Assembly (NCBI RefSeq): GCF_009299835.1
Contig: NZ_VKCZ01000012.1
Span: 121,162 to 185,161, forward strand
Length of the DNA: 64,000 nucleotides
Direction of reading: 5' to 3'
Origin: Microlunatus speluncae
Lineage (GTDB): Bacteria; Actinomycetota; Actinomycetes; Propionibacteriales; Propionibacteriaceae
Below, in pieces: positions 27,021 to 35,619 of this stretch (positions within the stretch are counted from its first letter, which is position 1; every line of letters begins with the position of its first letter). The translations under genes were made by a program, and so were the position numbers. The notes beneath the pieces were generated by a model. That model did not search any database and was not told the DNA's origin. It saw nothing but the letters and a program-made list of their open reading frames with translations.

Positions 27021-27465
27021 TTAGATTGATCGTCACTGAAAGGATACTGGTGAAATAGGTGTGCGGAGGATCATCGCGCAGGTGCGTACTATTGATCGTT
27101 GCTGCGAACGCGATCCGTCCCACGCAGAGCTCTCTGTCCACGTCTACGGCACCGACGTTCCACGCCTCGGGGCAGCGCGCGCCGCTTCTACTGACACGTA
27201 AGGGCCCGTGCCATCGGTGTACGGGGACATCGGGTCGGCAACTACCGGGCCGTCCAGCTGGAGTTCGGATCCCCTCCGCAGGCGAGATAGACTTGGTCGG
27301 TGGGAGGTTCTGCGGGCCAAGATCCCTATCCGTGCCACGATCGGTGACGGGGGCCGTGCCGATATCATCCGCGAATTGATCAACGGTTGGGGACGACCAT
27401 CACGATTCACTGGCACAGCCAACCCGCTGAGGTCCCAAAGACCATTGTCGAGAGGTTCCGCGAAG
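27021..27465. other. Gene-poor stretch between IS debris and the TPR-like gene
   Basis: These 445 bp contain no coding frame with family similarity. The plus strand is open from 27208 into the next gene, but the upstream part lacks a ribosome site and the codons look random. No repeat or structured element was recognised. Confidence 0.5.
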
Positions 27466-27927
27466 ATGATCATTGACCCAGTGTTGAACCGGATCGGCGA
27501 GGCCGCCGCACTGAACCACCACCAGGATCAACGCGAGACGGCCCGCAACCTCCTCACCCAGATCTGGGAGGACATAGGCGGAGAGGCAGGGGACCCGCTG
27601 CACGTCTGCGTCCTTGCCCACTCCATGGCCGATGCCCAGGACAACCCCAATCAGGAACTGACCTGGGACCTCCGTGCTCTAGCCGCCGCCGGCCGGATCA
27701 AGCAGGATCGCGCCGAGGAAGCCGGCGTGACCCTCCCGGTCGCCGGCCTGTATCCGTCTCTCCACCTCAACCTCGCCGACTGCTACCGCAAGGTCGGCGA
27801 CCTGGATCGCGCCCGTGTTCATCTCCGGCTGGCGCACCAGACGATCGACCTGCTCGGCGACGACGACTACGGTCGGTTGATCAGAGACGGTCTGGACGGA
27901 CTGACCGAACAGATGGGCCAGAACTGA
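27466..27927 (+). CDS. TPR-like hypothetical protein
   Basis: The ATG at 27466 follows an AGAGG site by nine bases and gives 153 residues. The C-terminal part (SLHLNLADCYRKVGDLDRAR, VHLRLAHQTIDLLGDD) has the spacing of tetratricopeptide repeats, and the N-terminal half is helical. Proteins of this type often mediate protein contacts; no partner is evident. It stands alone on the plus strand between transposon remnants. Confidence 0.7.
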   Translation: MIIDPVLNRIGEAAALNHHQDQRETARNLLTQIWEDIGGEAGDPLHVCVLAHSMADAQDNPNQELTWDLRALAAAGRIKQDRAEEAGVTLPVAGLYPSLHLNLADCYRKVGDLDRARVHLRLAHQTIDLLGDDDYGRLIRDGLDGLTEQMGQN

Positions 27928-27985
27928 TCGTCCTGGTGACTGGCTGGATTGTCCCCGCCCCGAGGTCTGTCGGAGGGAAGAAGCG

Positions 27986-28117
27986 ATGAGGCTCGTACCC
28001 GTGACCGAGCTCAGCGCACAGGTCTGCGACGCCGAGGACGAAGACATCGCACTGATGCGGTACGTCAGGCTTTCGGCGAGGGGCTTCCTTCAGGCAGCAG
28101 GCGTCGTGGTGCGCTGA
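27986..28117 (+). CDS. Small ORF (43 aa)
   Basis: A GGAGGGAAG site seven bases before the ATG opens 43 codons (MRLVPVTELSAQVCDAEDED at the start). It follows the TPR-like gene by 58 bp on the same strand. It may be a short genuine gene or the N-terminal stub of one truncated by the adjacent transposon debris. Confidence 0.35.
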   Translation: MRLVPVTELSAQVCDAEDEDIALMRYVRLSARGFLQAAGVVVR

Positions 28118-28171
28118 TCGGAGTCCGGGTCCACCGGACAAACCGGGGCGGTTCCGTTGTGTTCTCCATGA

Positions 28172-28975
28172 TCATTTTGGCCGGGGTGCACGCGGGAGGC
28201 TCAGACAGCGCCAACTGTCACGGTGACTGCTCCCGCTCCCACGGTCACCGTCACACGGCTTGCCGGTGATCGCCTCGACCCGAGACCTGATACATGCTGC
28301 ACGAGCTGGCCGAGGAACCCCAGCCGCGACGGATTGAGTGCCACGCCGTTGTCGGACAGTAGCCGTTGGGAACACCGTGCACGGCGACCACCGTGTCGAA
28401 GGCGGCGACCGCAGCCTCGGCGATCTCACTCGAAGCGACCTGGGAGGCAACCGCGTAACGGGAGGTGACTATCAATGAGCTGGAAGGTTAGACACGTCCG
28501 CCTGCCGGTCAGCACGTACTCGTTGCCGGATAGACGAACCTGCCCAACGCCGAGCGTGGCTTCTTCCTCGGTTCCAGTCGGGCGACCCCTGCCTCGCGGA
28601 AGACCTGGGCCGGCGTCGCCGTCGACGGCACCGGGTCCAGCCCAGTACGTGCATCTTGTCGTGCACACTGATCGGCCTGTGGTCTAGCCCAGCAGCCTCC
28701 AGTGCCGCACGGACCCCAAGGACGTGTTCCTTGACATCGTCGGGGATCTTGGTCGGGCTCGTGTTGGGCCGCCGAGACCTCGGCTCCAACGCAGCCGCTG
28801 GCCCGTCCTCGGCTGTCCGCCGCCGGATCTCGTAGAACGTCTTTCTAGAAATGCCGTGCTCGGCACCGAACGTTGTGACCGCGCCGCGGGACGCACCGGA
28901 CGGCCACTGCGCACAACCGTCACCGATGTCCTGCAACATGGCAGGACGTATGCTCGCACCCAGTAGCGCCGACAA
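28172..28975 (-). pseudogene. IS481-family transposase, multiply frameshifted
   Basis: The N-terminal part (QWPSGASRGAVTTFGAEHGI, SRKTFYEIRRRTAEDG, ALEPRSRRP) is the helix-turn-helix region of IS481 transposases. The integrase core is scattered over other frames: FQLIDSH, EAAVAAFDTVVAVHGVPNG and SSCSMYQVSGRGDHRQAV. Several indels and loss of the C-terminus make it inactive. It abuts the methyltransferase gene. Confidence 0.75.
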
Positions 28976-28996
28976 ATCTTGACGCCGGTCCTGATG

Positions 28997-29821
28997 TCAC
29001 ACTTGGGCGACTATGACGAGCCAGCGCGTCATTGTTATCTCCTCAGGGCTGACTTGAGAGTAGGCTTCCTCCAGGATGTGCATCTTCTGCGCGTAGGTGA
29101 AACCGTTGTCGGGGCGGGCGAAGAGCGGGATGGATAACCAAGCCCTCCGCTCGGCCATGGTCGTGCGCTGAGCGGTGATGCAGGTGCTTTCCAGCCTTAT
29201 CCCTGCGTCGGCCAGATGGCGAGAAATCGCTTCTTTCGGCAGTTTCGGTTGCTCGTTGTTCACTGCTGGTGGGATGAACCCGTAGTCCTTGATTGCGATG
29301 CGGCGGATCAACGAGTCCAGCGAGCGTCGAGAGTCTTCATTCTGATCGTCGGGATGAGTGAGACCGGCAAAGCTGGCGCCAACGTTGAACGCGAATCGGC
29401 CGCCGGGCCGCAGTACGCGGCAAACCGCCTTGAACACGGCGGGGACGTCGCACTTCCATATTGCCGAGTTACATACGACGGCGTCGACATTGCCGGCAGG
29501 TGCGTGTTCAGCCAGGTCTTCCGCGGATGCCGTGACCCAGGACAAGCGTTCGTCGTTCAGCGCGCGTTGCCCGGCGTGTTGCATGGCGGCGGAGCTGTCA
29601 AGGGAGATGACCCTTGCTTGCGTCGAGACGCGGTTGAGGATGGCTTCGGCGGTAGTTCCGGTGCCGCCGCACATGTCGACAACCAGGCGGCTGTCGCTGA
29701 CTTGAGCTCGGTCGACGAGGTCTCGACTGCTGGCGCTGTACATGGGCCACGAGCGCGCGAAGGCTGCATAGGCTTCGGCGTTGGCGTCCTCATCCCAGCC
29801 AGTAATAGCGTCTGTGCTCAC
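28997..29821 (-). CDS. SAM-dependent methyltransferase (class I)
   Basis: The GTG start gives 274 residues. Motif I VVDMCGGTGTTAEAIL, motif II around VISLDSSAAM, an acidic loop WVTASAEDL and motif IV DAVVCNSAIWKC are those of class I methyltransferases. CRVLRPGGRFAFNVG is the post-II strand typical of UbiE-like and methyltransferase_11 proteins. The substrate is unknown. It borders the deazaguanine cluster and could be a tailoring enzyme, but it is separated from the operon by divergent and convergent genes. Confidence 0.8.
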   Translation of the reverse strand: MSTDAITGWDEDANAEAYAAFARSWPMYSASSRDLVDRAQVSDSRLVVDMCGGTGTTAEAILNRVSTQARVISLDSSAAMQHAGQRALNDERLSWVTASAEDLAEHAPAGNVDAVVCNSAIWKCDVPAVFKAVCRVLRPGGRFAFNVGASFAGLTHPDDQNEDSRRSLDSLIRRIAIKDYGFIPPAVNNEQPKLPKEAISRHLADAGIRLESTCITAQRTTMAERRAWLSIPLFARPDNGFTYAQKMHILEEAYSQVSPEEITMTRWLVIVAQV

Positions 29822-30044
29822 AATTCCACCACTATTCGCGGAATATACTGCGGACTGGTCCGGGCCGCTGGTGCTCCTCCTGTCGGCGCGGAGTTCGGCG
29901 CGTTGAGCCCACGGGAGCGGAGCGGCATCCGTAGGCTACGAAGCCTGCAGTTATCGCGCCTGTTGGAGTTAGTCATGCATTTCATTGTTGCCTCCGAAAC
30001 TTGGTCACGAGAGACTCGGCTTGCGCCGGGCGTAGGGGTACGCC

Positions 30045-30605
30045 GTGGCGATCAGTGATACCGAGATCCGGGCCGCGGTGGAGGGCTACCTCGCCCGCAA
30101 CCCGGAGGAAGTGGATTCGCTTAAGGAAGCTGTAAGCCAGCTCTCGCTGGGAACTGGGCTCGCGTCGCGGATCACCTTTCCTATGCACACGACCGTTGGT
30201 GCGCTGTTGGTCCGCGATGGCGAGGTGCTGTTGGTCCGCCACCGTGCATACGGGATCCTGTTGCAGCCCGGCGGTCACCTGGAGCCCGGCGACGACACTC
30301 TTCTTGGCGCGGCGTTGCGTGAACTGGTCGAAGAGACCGGTATCGATACTGCCAAAGTCACTGTCGCCCTGCACCGACCTGTCTATGTCGAGTACGGGCC
30401 GGTACCCGCAAACTCGGTCAAGAACGAACCCGCCCACTTTCACTTGGACGTGGGCTTCGCGTTCACCGCACCTGCCCACCTTGAGGTAGGAAAATTGCAA
30501 GAGGAAGAGGTCACTGGGGCCGGCTGGTACCCGCTTGCCATTGCCGAGCGCCTCGTGGGGAATCGTATCTCCCGTGCTATTTGCGGGCCAGCCGGGATCA
30601 ATTGA
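30045..30605 (+). CDS. NUDIX hydrolase
   Basis: The GTG at 30045 gives 186 residues. The Nudix box reads GGHLEPGDDTLLGAALRELV followed by EETGI, with the metal-binding REXXEE glutamates in place. The N-terminal region (VEGYLARNPEEVDSLKEA) is an extra helical segment. Nudix enzymes cleave nucleoside diphosphates linked to another group. Tubercidin-type clusters include such an enzyme, so it may act on a deazaguanine nucleotide here. It is convergent with the DsbA-like gene, 50 bp away. Confidence 0.85.
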   Translation: MAISDTEIRAAVEGYLARNPEEVDSLKEAVSQLSLGTGLASRITFPMHTTVGALLVRDGEVLLVRHRAYGILLQPGGHLEPGDDTLLGAALRELVEETGIDTAKVTVALHRPVYVEYGPVPANSVKNEPAHFHLDVGFAFTAPAHLEVGKLQEEEVTGAGWYPLAIAERLVGNRISRAICGPAGIN

Positions 30606-30655
30606 CACCCAGTTACGTCCCGGATCCAACGACTCGGGACTGGTAGGGAGTGCTG

Positions 30656-31288
30656 TCACTGAAAAGAGGCCTTACGGTCTCGGGACCGTTTGAGCTCGAA
30701 GAAACCGTCGGTTTGGGCGATAAGGACGAGGCCATCCCAGAGCCGTCCCGCAGCCTCGCCTCGCGGGCACGGGGTCACCACCGGCCCGAACAGGGTCGTC
30801 TCCGCGATGCGCAGGATCGGTGTGCCTACGTCAAGGCCCACTGCGTCGAAGGCCTCGCGATGTGAGGCGATGACCAGCGCATCGAACTCAGTAGTGGTGG
30901 CTACGTTCGCGAGTGACGGGGTGAGTCCGACCTCAGCAAGAGCATCGGTGATGATAGTCGGATCTTCCCTACGACGCTGGTTGTGCAGCCGAATACCGAT
31001 CGCCGTGTAGAGGGGGCCCAGAACACCAGGTCCGTGCCGGTCAGCGGCTGCTGCGCAGACCCGCACGTTACCCCACGCACGCTCCATTAATTGCCGGTAT
31101 TCGGGGCTGAGGCCCTCGCCGTTGCGCTGGACGAGGTTGAGGTAGGCCAGCGACATGATCCTCCAGTCTGCTTTCACCGCCCGGACCTGTTCCACCTCCA
31201 GGAGCCAGCGAGAAGTGATCCATGCCCAAGGACACAGTGGATCGAACCAGAACGGCACCTCGAGTGTGCTGGCGGCACTATCGGTCAT
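30656..31288 (-). CDS. DsbA-family, mycothiol-dependent nitroreductase-like protein
   Basis: From the ATG at 31288 the 210-residue protein begins EVPFWFDPLCPWAWITSRWL. The CPWA motif replaces the CPYC of classic DsbA and matches the Rv2466c-type mycothiol-dependent reductases of actinobacteria. VGTPILRI is the conserved cis-proline loop. It is a cytoplasmic thioredoxin-fold enzyme. It may be a detoxification enzyme rather than a pathway member. Confidence 0.82.
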   Translation of the reverse strand: MTDSAASTLEVPFWFDPLCPWAWITSRWLLEVEQVRAVKADWRIMSLAYLNLVQRNGEGLSPEYRQLMERAWGNVRVCAAAADRHGPGVLGPLYTAIGIRLHNQRRREDPTIITDALAEVGLTPSLANVATTTEFDALVIASHREAFDAVGLDVGTPILRIAETTLFGPVVTPCPRGEAAGRLWDGLVLIAQTDGFFELKRSRDRKASFQ

Positions 31289-31328
31289 CACGACGGGAGT
31301 CCCTTCTCCTGTGTCTGTGGCGGCCAGG

Positions 31329-31991
31329 TCATTGGTCAAACAGTTGCTGCTGAATCGGCCGGTTGGCTTTGGCGGTGCGACCGGCGATCTTGACCAATTC
31401 GGCCAGGTTGCCGAGGGTGCCGTCGCGGTCAGCGACGTCGATGAGGCGGATGAAGACCTCGGTGGTGACCTCGACATCGGCAAAGGCTCGGTGACGCTCG
31501 GCCGGCTGGGGGATGGAAAAGTAGTGGAGCAGGGTGTCGAGCTTGTAGTTGCCCAGGCCAGGGACGAGGTGCTTGGCCAGGGGGATGGTGTCGATTAGGT
31601 CGATGCGTGCCAGGCGTGGGCATTGTTGGCGCTGGTGATGAATGATGTCGGACTCGGTGGCGGCGTGCTGGGCCACCAGCAGGTATCGGCGTTGGTCGGC
31701 GAACCGCTGGTCCAGGCCTCCCAGTGCGAGGGAGGGGGTGGGCGCGTTCGTAAACTGCTCGGGAGCCAGTCGGCTCTGGGCGGTGTTGGCATGGGTCACG
31801 GGCGCGAAATCGGGGGGTCGGATGAGGGTCGTGTAACGGCCGCTCTCAGTCCACCCGGTAGGGGTATGGCGCAGCGCTAGAACGGCTACCTCGATGGGTT
31901 GGGCCGGATGGCCGGCCGGCGTTGTGGTTTCGAAGTCGATGACCACGAAAGTGGTGTCGCGGAGGTTTGGGTCTTCGATCAACGAGCCCAT
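31329..31991 (-). CDS. DEDDh exonuclease (DnaQ-like)
   Basis: The 220-residue protein opens with TTFVVIDFETTTPAGHPAQP, the exo I motif with its D-E pair. ESDIIHHQ is near exo II, and HRAFADVEVTTEVF is exo III with the DEDDh histidine and aspartate. This family removes nucleotides from 3' ends. It lies 76 bp downstream of the PurC-like gene on the same strand. Whether it is part of the pathway is unclear; a role in removing modified nucleotides from DNA or RNA is only a guess. Confidence 0.85.
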   Translation of the reverse strand: MGSLIEDPNLRDTTFVVIDFETTTPAGHPAQPIEVAVLALRHTPTGWTESGRYTTLIRPPDFAPVTHANTAQSRLAPEQFTNAPTPSLALGGLDQRFADQRRYLLVAQHAATESDIIHHQRQQCPRLARIDLIDTIPLAKHLVPGLGNYKLDTLLHYFSIPQPAERHRAFADVEVTTEVFIRLIDVADRDGTLGNLAELVKIAGRTAKANRPIQQQLFDQ

Positions 31992-32067
31992 GCGTCCTCC
32001 ACTGTTGGTATCGCCGTCGGTTCTGCGGCCCGCCTCACGCGGGGTTGGTCGGGTGTGAAACGGGTGA

Positions 32068-33024
32068 TTAACATCCGATGAGGCGGGTGACCGCCTGGGT
32101 CGCGTCGGTCAGGTTGGGGCCATCCCCATCATCCTGGTCGGTCCAGGTCCGACTCAACGCCCGGTACATGTTCGACATCACCGGAAGGAACTCCGAGGGC
32201 AGGGGCGCCGGTCGAGGCCATCGATCGCGCGGCACGCCGCGGGCGATCAGGTCGGTGACCGGCACGGCCAGGTTGTTGTCGACGTACCAGTTGCGCAGGA
32301 CTTGCTTGCCGCAGTGCACTCCCCGGAACATTAGGCGGCTTTCGTCTGGGGTACCGGGGCTGTCGGCCACCATCAGGCTTCCTTTGCCGGTAATGAGGAA
32401 TTCTGCCTTGCCATCGCAGTGGTCCAGGCCGCGCTCGCGGGCGTGCGCGGTGAGCACCTCGTTGACTGCGGCCGCAGTCGAGCCCAAGGTCTGGAACTGC
32501 TCGTCGTTCAGCCCGGTCAGGTGCTGAGCGCGTGCGGGGGTGAGGAACTGGTTTGTGTCGTCAAACATCGACGCATACTCGATGATCGGGCGAGGAAGTG
32601 CCTCACCGACCCCGGGAACGGTGTCCAGGCCCAAGTCGGCGGGGGTGATCGCCCCGTCGGCGAGGCGGCGGTGCACGGAACTGCCCTGGGGAAGCCGGTT
32701 GCGGAAGATGACCTGAACGGGCAGGAGCCGCAGTCCAGCGGGCGGAGAGCTGCCAGGAGCCGGGACGTGGCCGAGGTCGAACTCGATCCGGTTAGGGGGC
32801 CGGAAACGGCGAAAGTGTGTGAGGATCCCCGCTTTGGTTAGAAGTTCGAAGGTGCGGGCGGCCATCTGCGCACTGGCCTCGCCTTTGCCGGGGATCGCGT
32901 CGGGCATGCGGCCGTAATGAAACACCGTGTAGTGGTCGGTGTAGTCGAAGGCACCTACGCCTGGCCCGTTGGATGTGGGCTCGTCGAGGATGTGCAGGTC
33001 TTTTGTTGAGTGCAGGACGGGCAT
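32068..33024 (-). CDS. SAICAR synthetase (PurC) paralogue in the deazaguanine operon
   Basis: The 318-residue protein matches SAICAR synthetase: FDYTDHYTVFHYGRMPDAIP and GKGEASAQMAARTFELLTKA at the nucleotide-binding front, PVQVIFRNRLPQGSSVHRRL (the VVRNRAAGS block of PurC) and DGKAEFLITGKGSLMVADSP (the FKLEFG...GDE block). PurC joins aspartate to a ribotide carboxylate using ATP. Here the DEFSPDGSR segment is altered to ADSPGTPDESRL, so metal or substrate contacts differ. The start overlaps the HAD stop (TGATG). Context suggests that the substrate is the carboxylate of a 7-carboxy-7-deazaguanine ribotide. Not the housekeeping enzyme, by location. Confidence 0.82.
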   Translation of the reverse strand: MPVLHSTKDLHILDEPTSNGPGVGAFDYTDHYTVFHYGRMPDAIPGKGEASAQMAARTFELLTKAGILTHFRRFRPPNRIEFDLGHVPAPGSSPPAGLRLLPVQVIFRNRLPQGSSVHRRLADGAITPADLGLDTVPGVGEALPRPIIEYASMFDDTNQFLTPARAQHLTGLNDEQFQTLGSTAAAVNEVLTAHARERGLDHCDGKAEFLITGKGSLMVADSPGTPDESRLMFRGVHCGKQVLRNWYVDNNLAVPVTDLIARGVPRDRWPRPAPLPSEFLPVMSNMYRALSRTWTDQDDGDGPNLTDATQAVTRLIGC

Positions 33025-33719
33025 CAGACTCCTTCTTGTGGTCGGCGGAGTGGCGGGCGCATACCGCCCGTCGGCGTTGCGGCATGCGGGGCAGGTGCCA
33101 CGTGACCGCCCGTGACGGTGAGCACTCTCATGCCGGCGGCCCGGGCAGAAGCGAGCCCGGCAGGAGCGTCGTCGATGGCCAGACACTCACACGGAGGGAG
33201 GCCGAGCCGGTCGGCGGCCACCAGGTATAGGTCCGGTGCTGGCTTACCGCGCGGGGCGTCCTCGCGGGTCACGACGGCCGTGAAGGCGCCATCCAGACCT
33301 AAAGCGGTAAGGCCGGGGGCGACCAACGCCCGGCTCGCGGTTGAGGCCACCGCGCAGCGTAAACCCAAGCGGCGTGCGGTGCGCAGGACCTCAATCACGC
33401 ATGCAACGGGCTCCAGAGTGTGCAGCCGGGCGAGCAGATGCGTGCGACTGGCGCGGATGACCTCCTCGGCAGGAAGGTGCAGGTGTGCCGCCCCGGGAAG
33501 AGCGGCCAGCAGGTCGTGAATGGACAACCCCACGTGGCTGCGGTACCAAGCCCCATCCAAGTACACGCCGTGCGGGCGCAGCGCGGCAGCCAGAGCCTGC
33601 TCGTGACCTTGCGTAGTGTCGGCGATAGTGCCATCGAAGTCGAAAATCAGGCCCCGGACGTCCTTCGGGAGCCTCGATGCGCATCCGGCGGACGCACAAG
33701 GGAGGATTCTGGGGGTCAT
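33024..33719 (-). CDS. HAD-superfamily phosphatase (beta-phosphoglucomutase-like)
   Basis: From the ATG at 33719 the protein has 231 residues. Motif I LIFDFDGTIADT, a helical cap, motif II CAVASTAS, motif III RGKPAPDLYL and motif IV CLAIDDAPAGLASARAAGM are complete. It should hydrolyse a small phosphate ester, and here a nucleoside 5'-phosphate is plausible because HAD enzymes end comparable deazapurine pathways. It overlaps the upstream kinase gene in ATGA and the PurC-like gene at its stop. Confidence 0.88.
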   Translation of the reverse strand: MTPRILPCASAGCASRLPKDVRGLIFDFDGTIADTTQGHEQALAAALRPHGVYLDGAWYRSHVGLSIHDLLAALPGAAHLHLPAEEVIRASRTHLLARLHTLEPVACVIEVLRTARRLGLRCAVASTASRALVAPGLTALGLDGAFTAVVTREDAPRGKPAPDLYLVAADRLGLPPCECLAIDDAPAGLASARAAGMRVLTVTGGHVAPAPHAATPTGGMRPPLRRPQEGV

Positions 33720-34489
33720 AGCGCAGAAATCGGAGCGACGGACTGGGTGCAGCACAGGCACGGCGCCTGCACACCGAGGAGAGGTTCACGAAGACAAGAC
33801 AGATTCGCTCTGGCGGTGCGGATCCAGGTGGCTATTAGGTCGGCGGCCTCGAGCTCGTCGACGAGTCGGCGATCGACGACCCGGTACCGGCCCGGGTCGG
33901 TTGCGGCGAGCCGCTCGAACAAAGTGCACGCCCGGCCCATGAACGCAACCTGCTCGGGGGTGAAGACGCGCTGGTCGCGGTGCTGGGCGCGCACCACGGC
34001 CTGGTCGGCGTCGTCGGTTACTAGGATCGTCAGGTCGGGGAGCGGCCGATAGCCGGCCGCCAGTGCAAGTAAGTTCTGAGCGGTGACCAGAGCCGCGTCA
34101 GAGTCGTCAGGGTGTAGGAGCAAGCTTTGGCACACCGCGGTGGTGTCGACGCTGCGGCCCTCCACGACGGCGCGTCCGCTTGTGAGATAGTCCAAGACGG
34201 TGTCGAGGTCATGGCGTTTGATGGCCAGGAGCAGCAGGGTTTCTGCCATGGGGGTGCCTGAGCGCAGGAACGGGTCGCCGGCGCTGGCCTCGCGTAAGGC
34301 GTGCAGCAAGTCCTCACCGAGCCCTTGTCGCCCGTGGCGGCGTTCGGAGAACTCGTCAAGCATCAGGGGTCGGTCCGGGACGGGAATTCGGTCGATCGCG
34401 CGGTTCGTGAGGTAGGTCTTGCCCACGCCGTTGAGGCCCTCTGCAGAGATCAATGGTCCGCGTGTGCAGGGCGAGTGCACGGTGGTCAT
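33716..34489 (-). CDS. Thymidylate-kinase-like P-loop kinase, second copy
   Basis: The 257-residue protein carries the P-loop SAEGLNGVGKTYLTNRAI, LDEFSERRHGRQGLGE, and VVEGRSVDTTAVCQSLLLHP where thymidylate kinases have the DRYxxS motif. RDQRVFTPEQVAFMGRA is the lid-like region. The overall plan follows TMP kinase, but the base-recognition residues are altered, so a modified nucleotide is the likely substrate. The C-terminal tail contains several cysteines (PCLCCTQ). Related to the kinase at 36640-37353. Overlaps both neighbours by four bases. Confidence 0.82.
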   Translation of the reverse strand: MTTVHSPCTRGPLISAEGLNGVGKTYLTNRAIDRIPVPDRPLMLDEFSERRHGRQGLGEDLLHALREASAGDPFLRSGTPMAETLLLLAIKRHDLDTVLDYLTSGRAVVEGRSVDTTAVCQSLLLHPDDSDAALVTAQNLLALAAGYRPLPDLTILVTDDADQAVVRAQHRDQRVFTPEQVAFMGRACTLFERLAATDPGRYRVVDRRLVDELEAADLIATWIRTARANLSCLREPLLGVQAPCLCCTQSVAPISAL

Positions 34490-35619
34490 CGGGGATTCCT
34501 CTCATCCGCAGCGGCCCAGACGTCGGCTTGGTGGGCGATGACATCGGCGTAGCGATCCAAGGTTGCCGTGGTGTCGTGTTCAGTGAGGATCACAGCGAGC
34601 GTATGGTCCAGGATCTGGGCGGCGCCGCGACACGGTTCGCGGCCCGGGTATGTGAACCCGGGCCTGGTGTCGCAGGGCACTAGGTTGAACGTGCCAGTGG
34701 AACTAGGCACCCCGAGCCGCGCGAGGTGCTGGGCGAAGGCGCGGGGGCGGGGCAGGTCCAAGTGCAGCAGTGGGGCATAGCCGTTCCAGTCTTCGCCCAG
34801 CGCCGGGGACAGCGGGCGCAGTCCGGGCACACCGGTGAGAGCGTCAGTCACGTGGCCGGCCTGGGCGCGCCGCAACTCCACTAGTGAGTGCAGGTGGTCC
34901 AGATTGGTGTGGGCGATAGCGGCGAGGGGAGTGGCCAGTCGCGCGTTGGTGGCGACGCCTGCTCGGAGGATCTCGCCACGTGGGGGTGGTTGACCGTGGT
35001 TACGCCAAGCTCGGACGCGGGCGGCGATCTCGGGTTCGTCGGTGACCACGAATCCGCCCTCAGCTGAGGCGAGAATCTTTCCGTCCTTCATGCTGAAGCA
35101 GCCCGCAGACCCCACCGTTCCGGCACGCTGCCTGTTCCGGGCGGTGCCGATGGCCTGAGCGGCGTCCTCCACCACGGTGAGACCATGCTCTGTGGCGAAG
35201 GTCTCCAAGGCGGCGGGGTCGCCCATCCGCCCCCACAGGTGCACCGCAACTATGGCGCGAGTTCTGACGGTGCACTTGGCCTCGGCATCGGCGTAGTTCA
35301 CCTCCAAAGTGACGGGGTCGGAGTCAACGAAGACAGGCCGGGCACCGAGCGCAATCACAGGGGCCACGGTCATGACTACAGTCAGCGCGGGTACCAGGAC
35401 CTCGTCACCCGGCCCGATGCCGCATGCGGCCAAAGCGCCTTGCAGAGCCATGGTGCCGGAGGCCATGGCGACCACCTCGGATATGCCCAATCGATCGCCG
35501 AGCGCCTGCTCCAAGTCCAGGGTGGCGGTCCCGCCACTGGGGTCCGGCAATGAATTCAAGACGGCAGTAAGGCGGGTGTGCAGCGCCTGGGTGCGGTCGG
35601 GCACCGGTGGGAGTGTCAT
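34486..35619 (-). CDS. DegT/DnrJ/EryC1-type PLP aminotransferase
   Basis: From the ATG at 35619 the protein has 377 residues. ALTVVMTVAPVIALGARPVF, VVEDAAQAIG with the PLP-contacting aspartate, and FSMKDGKILASAEGGFV with the Schiff-base lysine at about residue 181 are characteristic. Members transaminate keto-sugars or related cyclic ketones. In this operon it directly follows a radical SAM gene with ATGA overlap, which suggests that the radical enzyme makes the ketone that is then aminated. Substrate is inferred. Confidence 0.88.
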   Translation of the reverse strand: MTLPPVPDRTQALHTRLTAVLNSLPDPSGGTATLDLEQALGDRLGISEVVAMASGTMALQGALAACGIGPGDEVLVPALTVVMTVAPVIALGARPVFVDSDPVTLEVNYADAEAKCTVRTRAIVAVHLWGRMGDPAALETFATEHGLTVVEDAAQAIGTARNRQRAGTVGSAGCFSMKDGKILASAEGGFVVTDEPEIAARVRAWRNHGQPPPRGEILRAGVATNARLATPLAAIAHTNLDHLHSLVELRRAQAGHVTDALTGVPGLRPLSPALGEDWNGYAPLLHLDLPRPRAFAQHLARLGVPSSTGTFNLVPCDTRPGFTYPGREPCRGAAQILDHTLAVILTEHDTTATLDRYADVIAHQADVWAAADERNPR

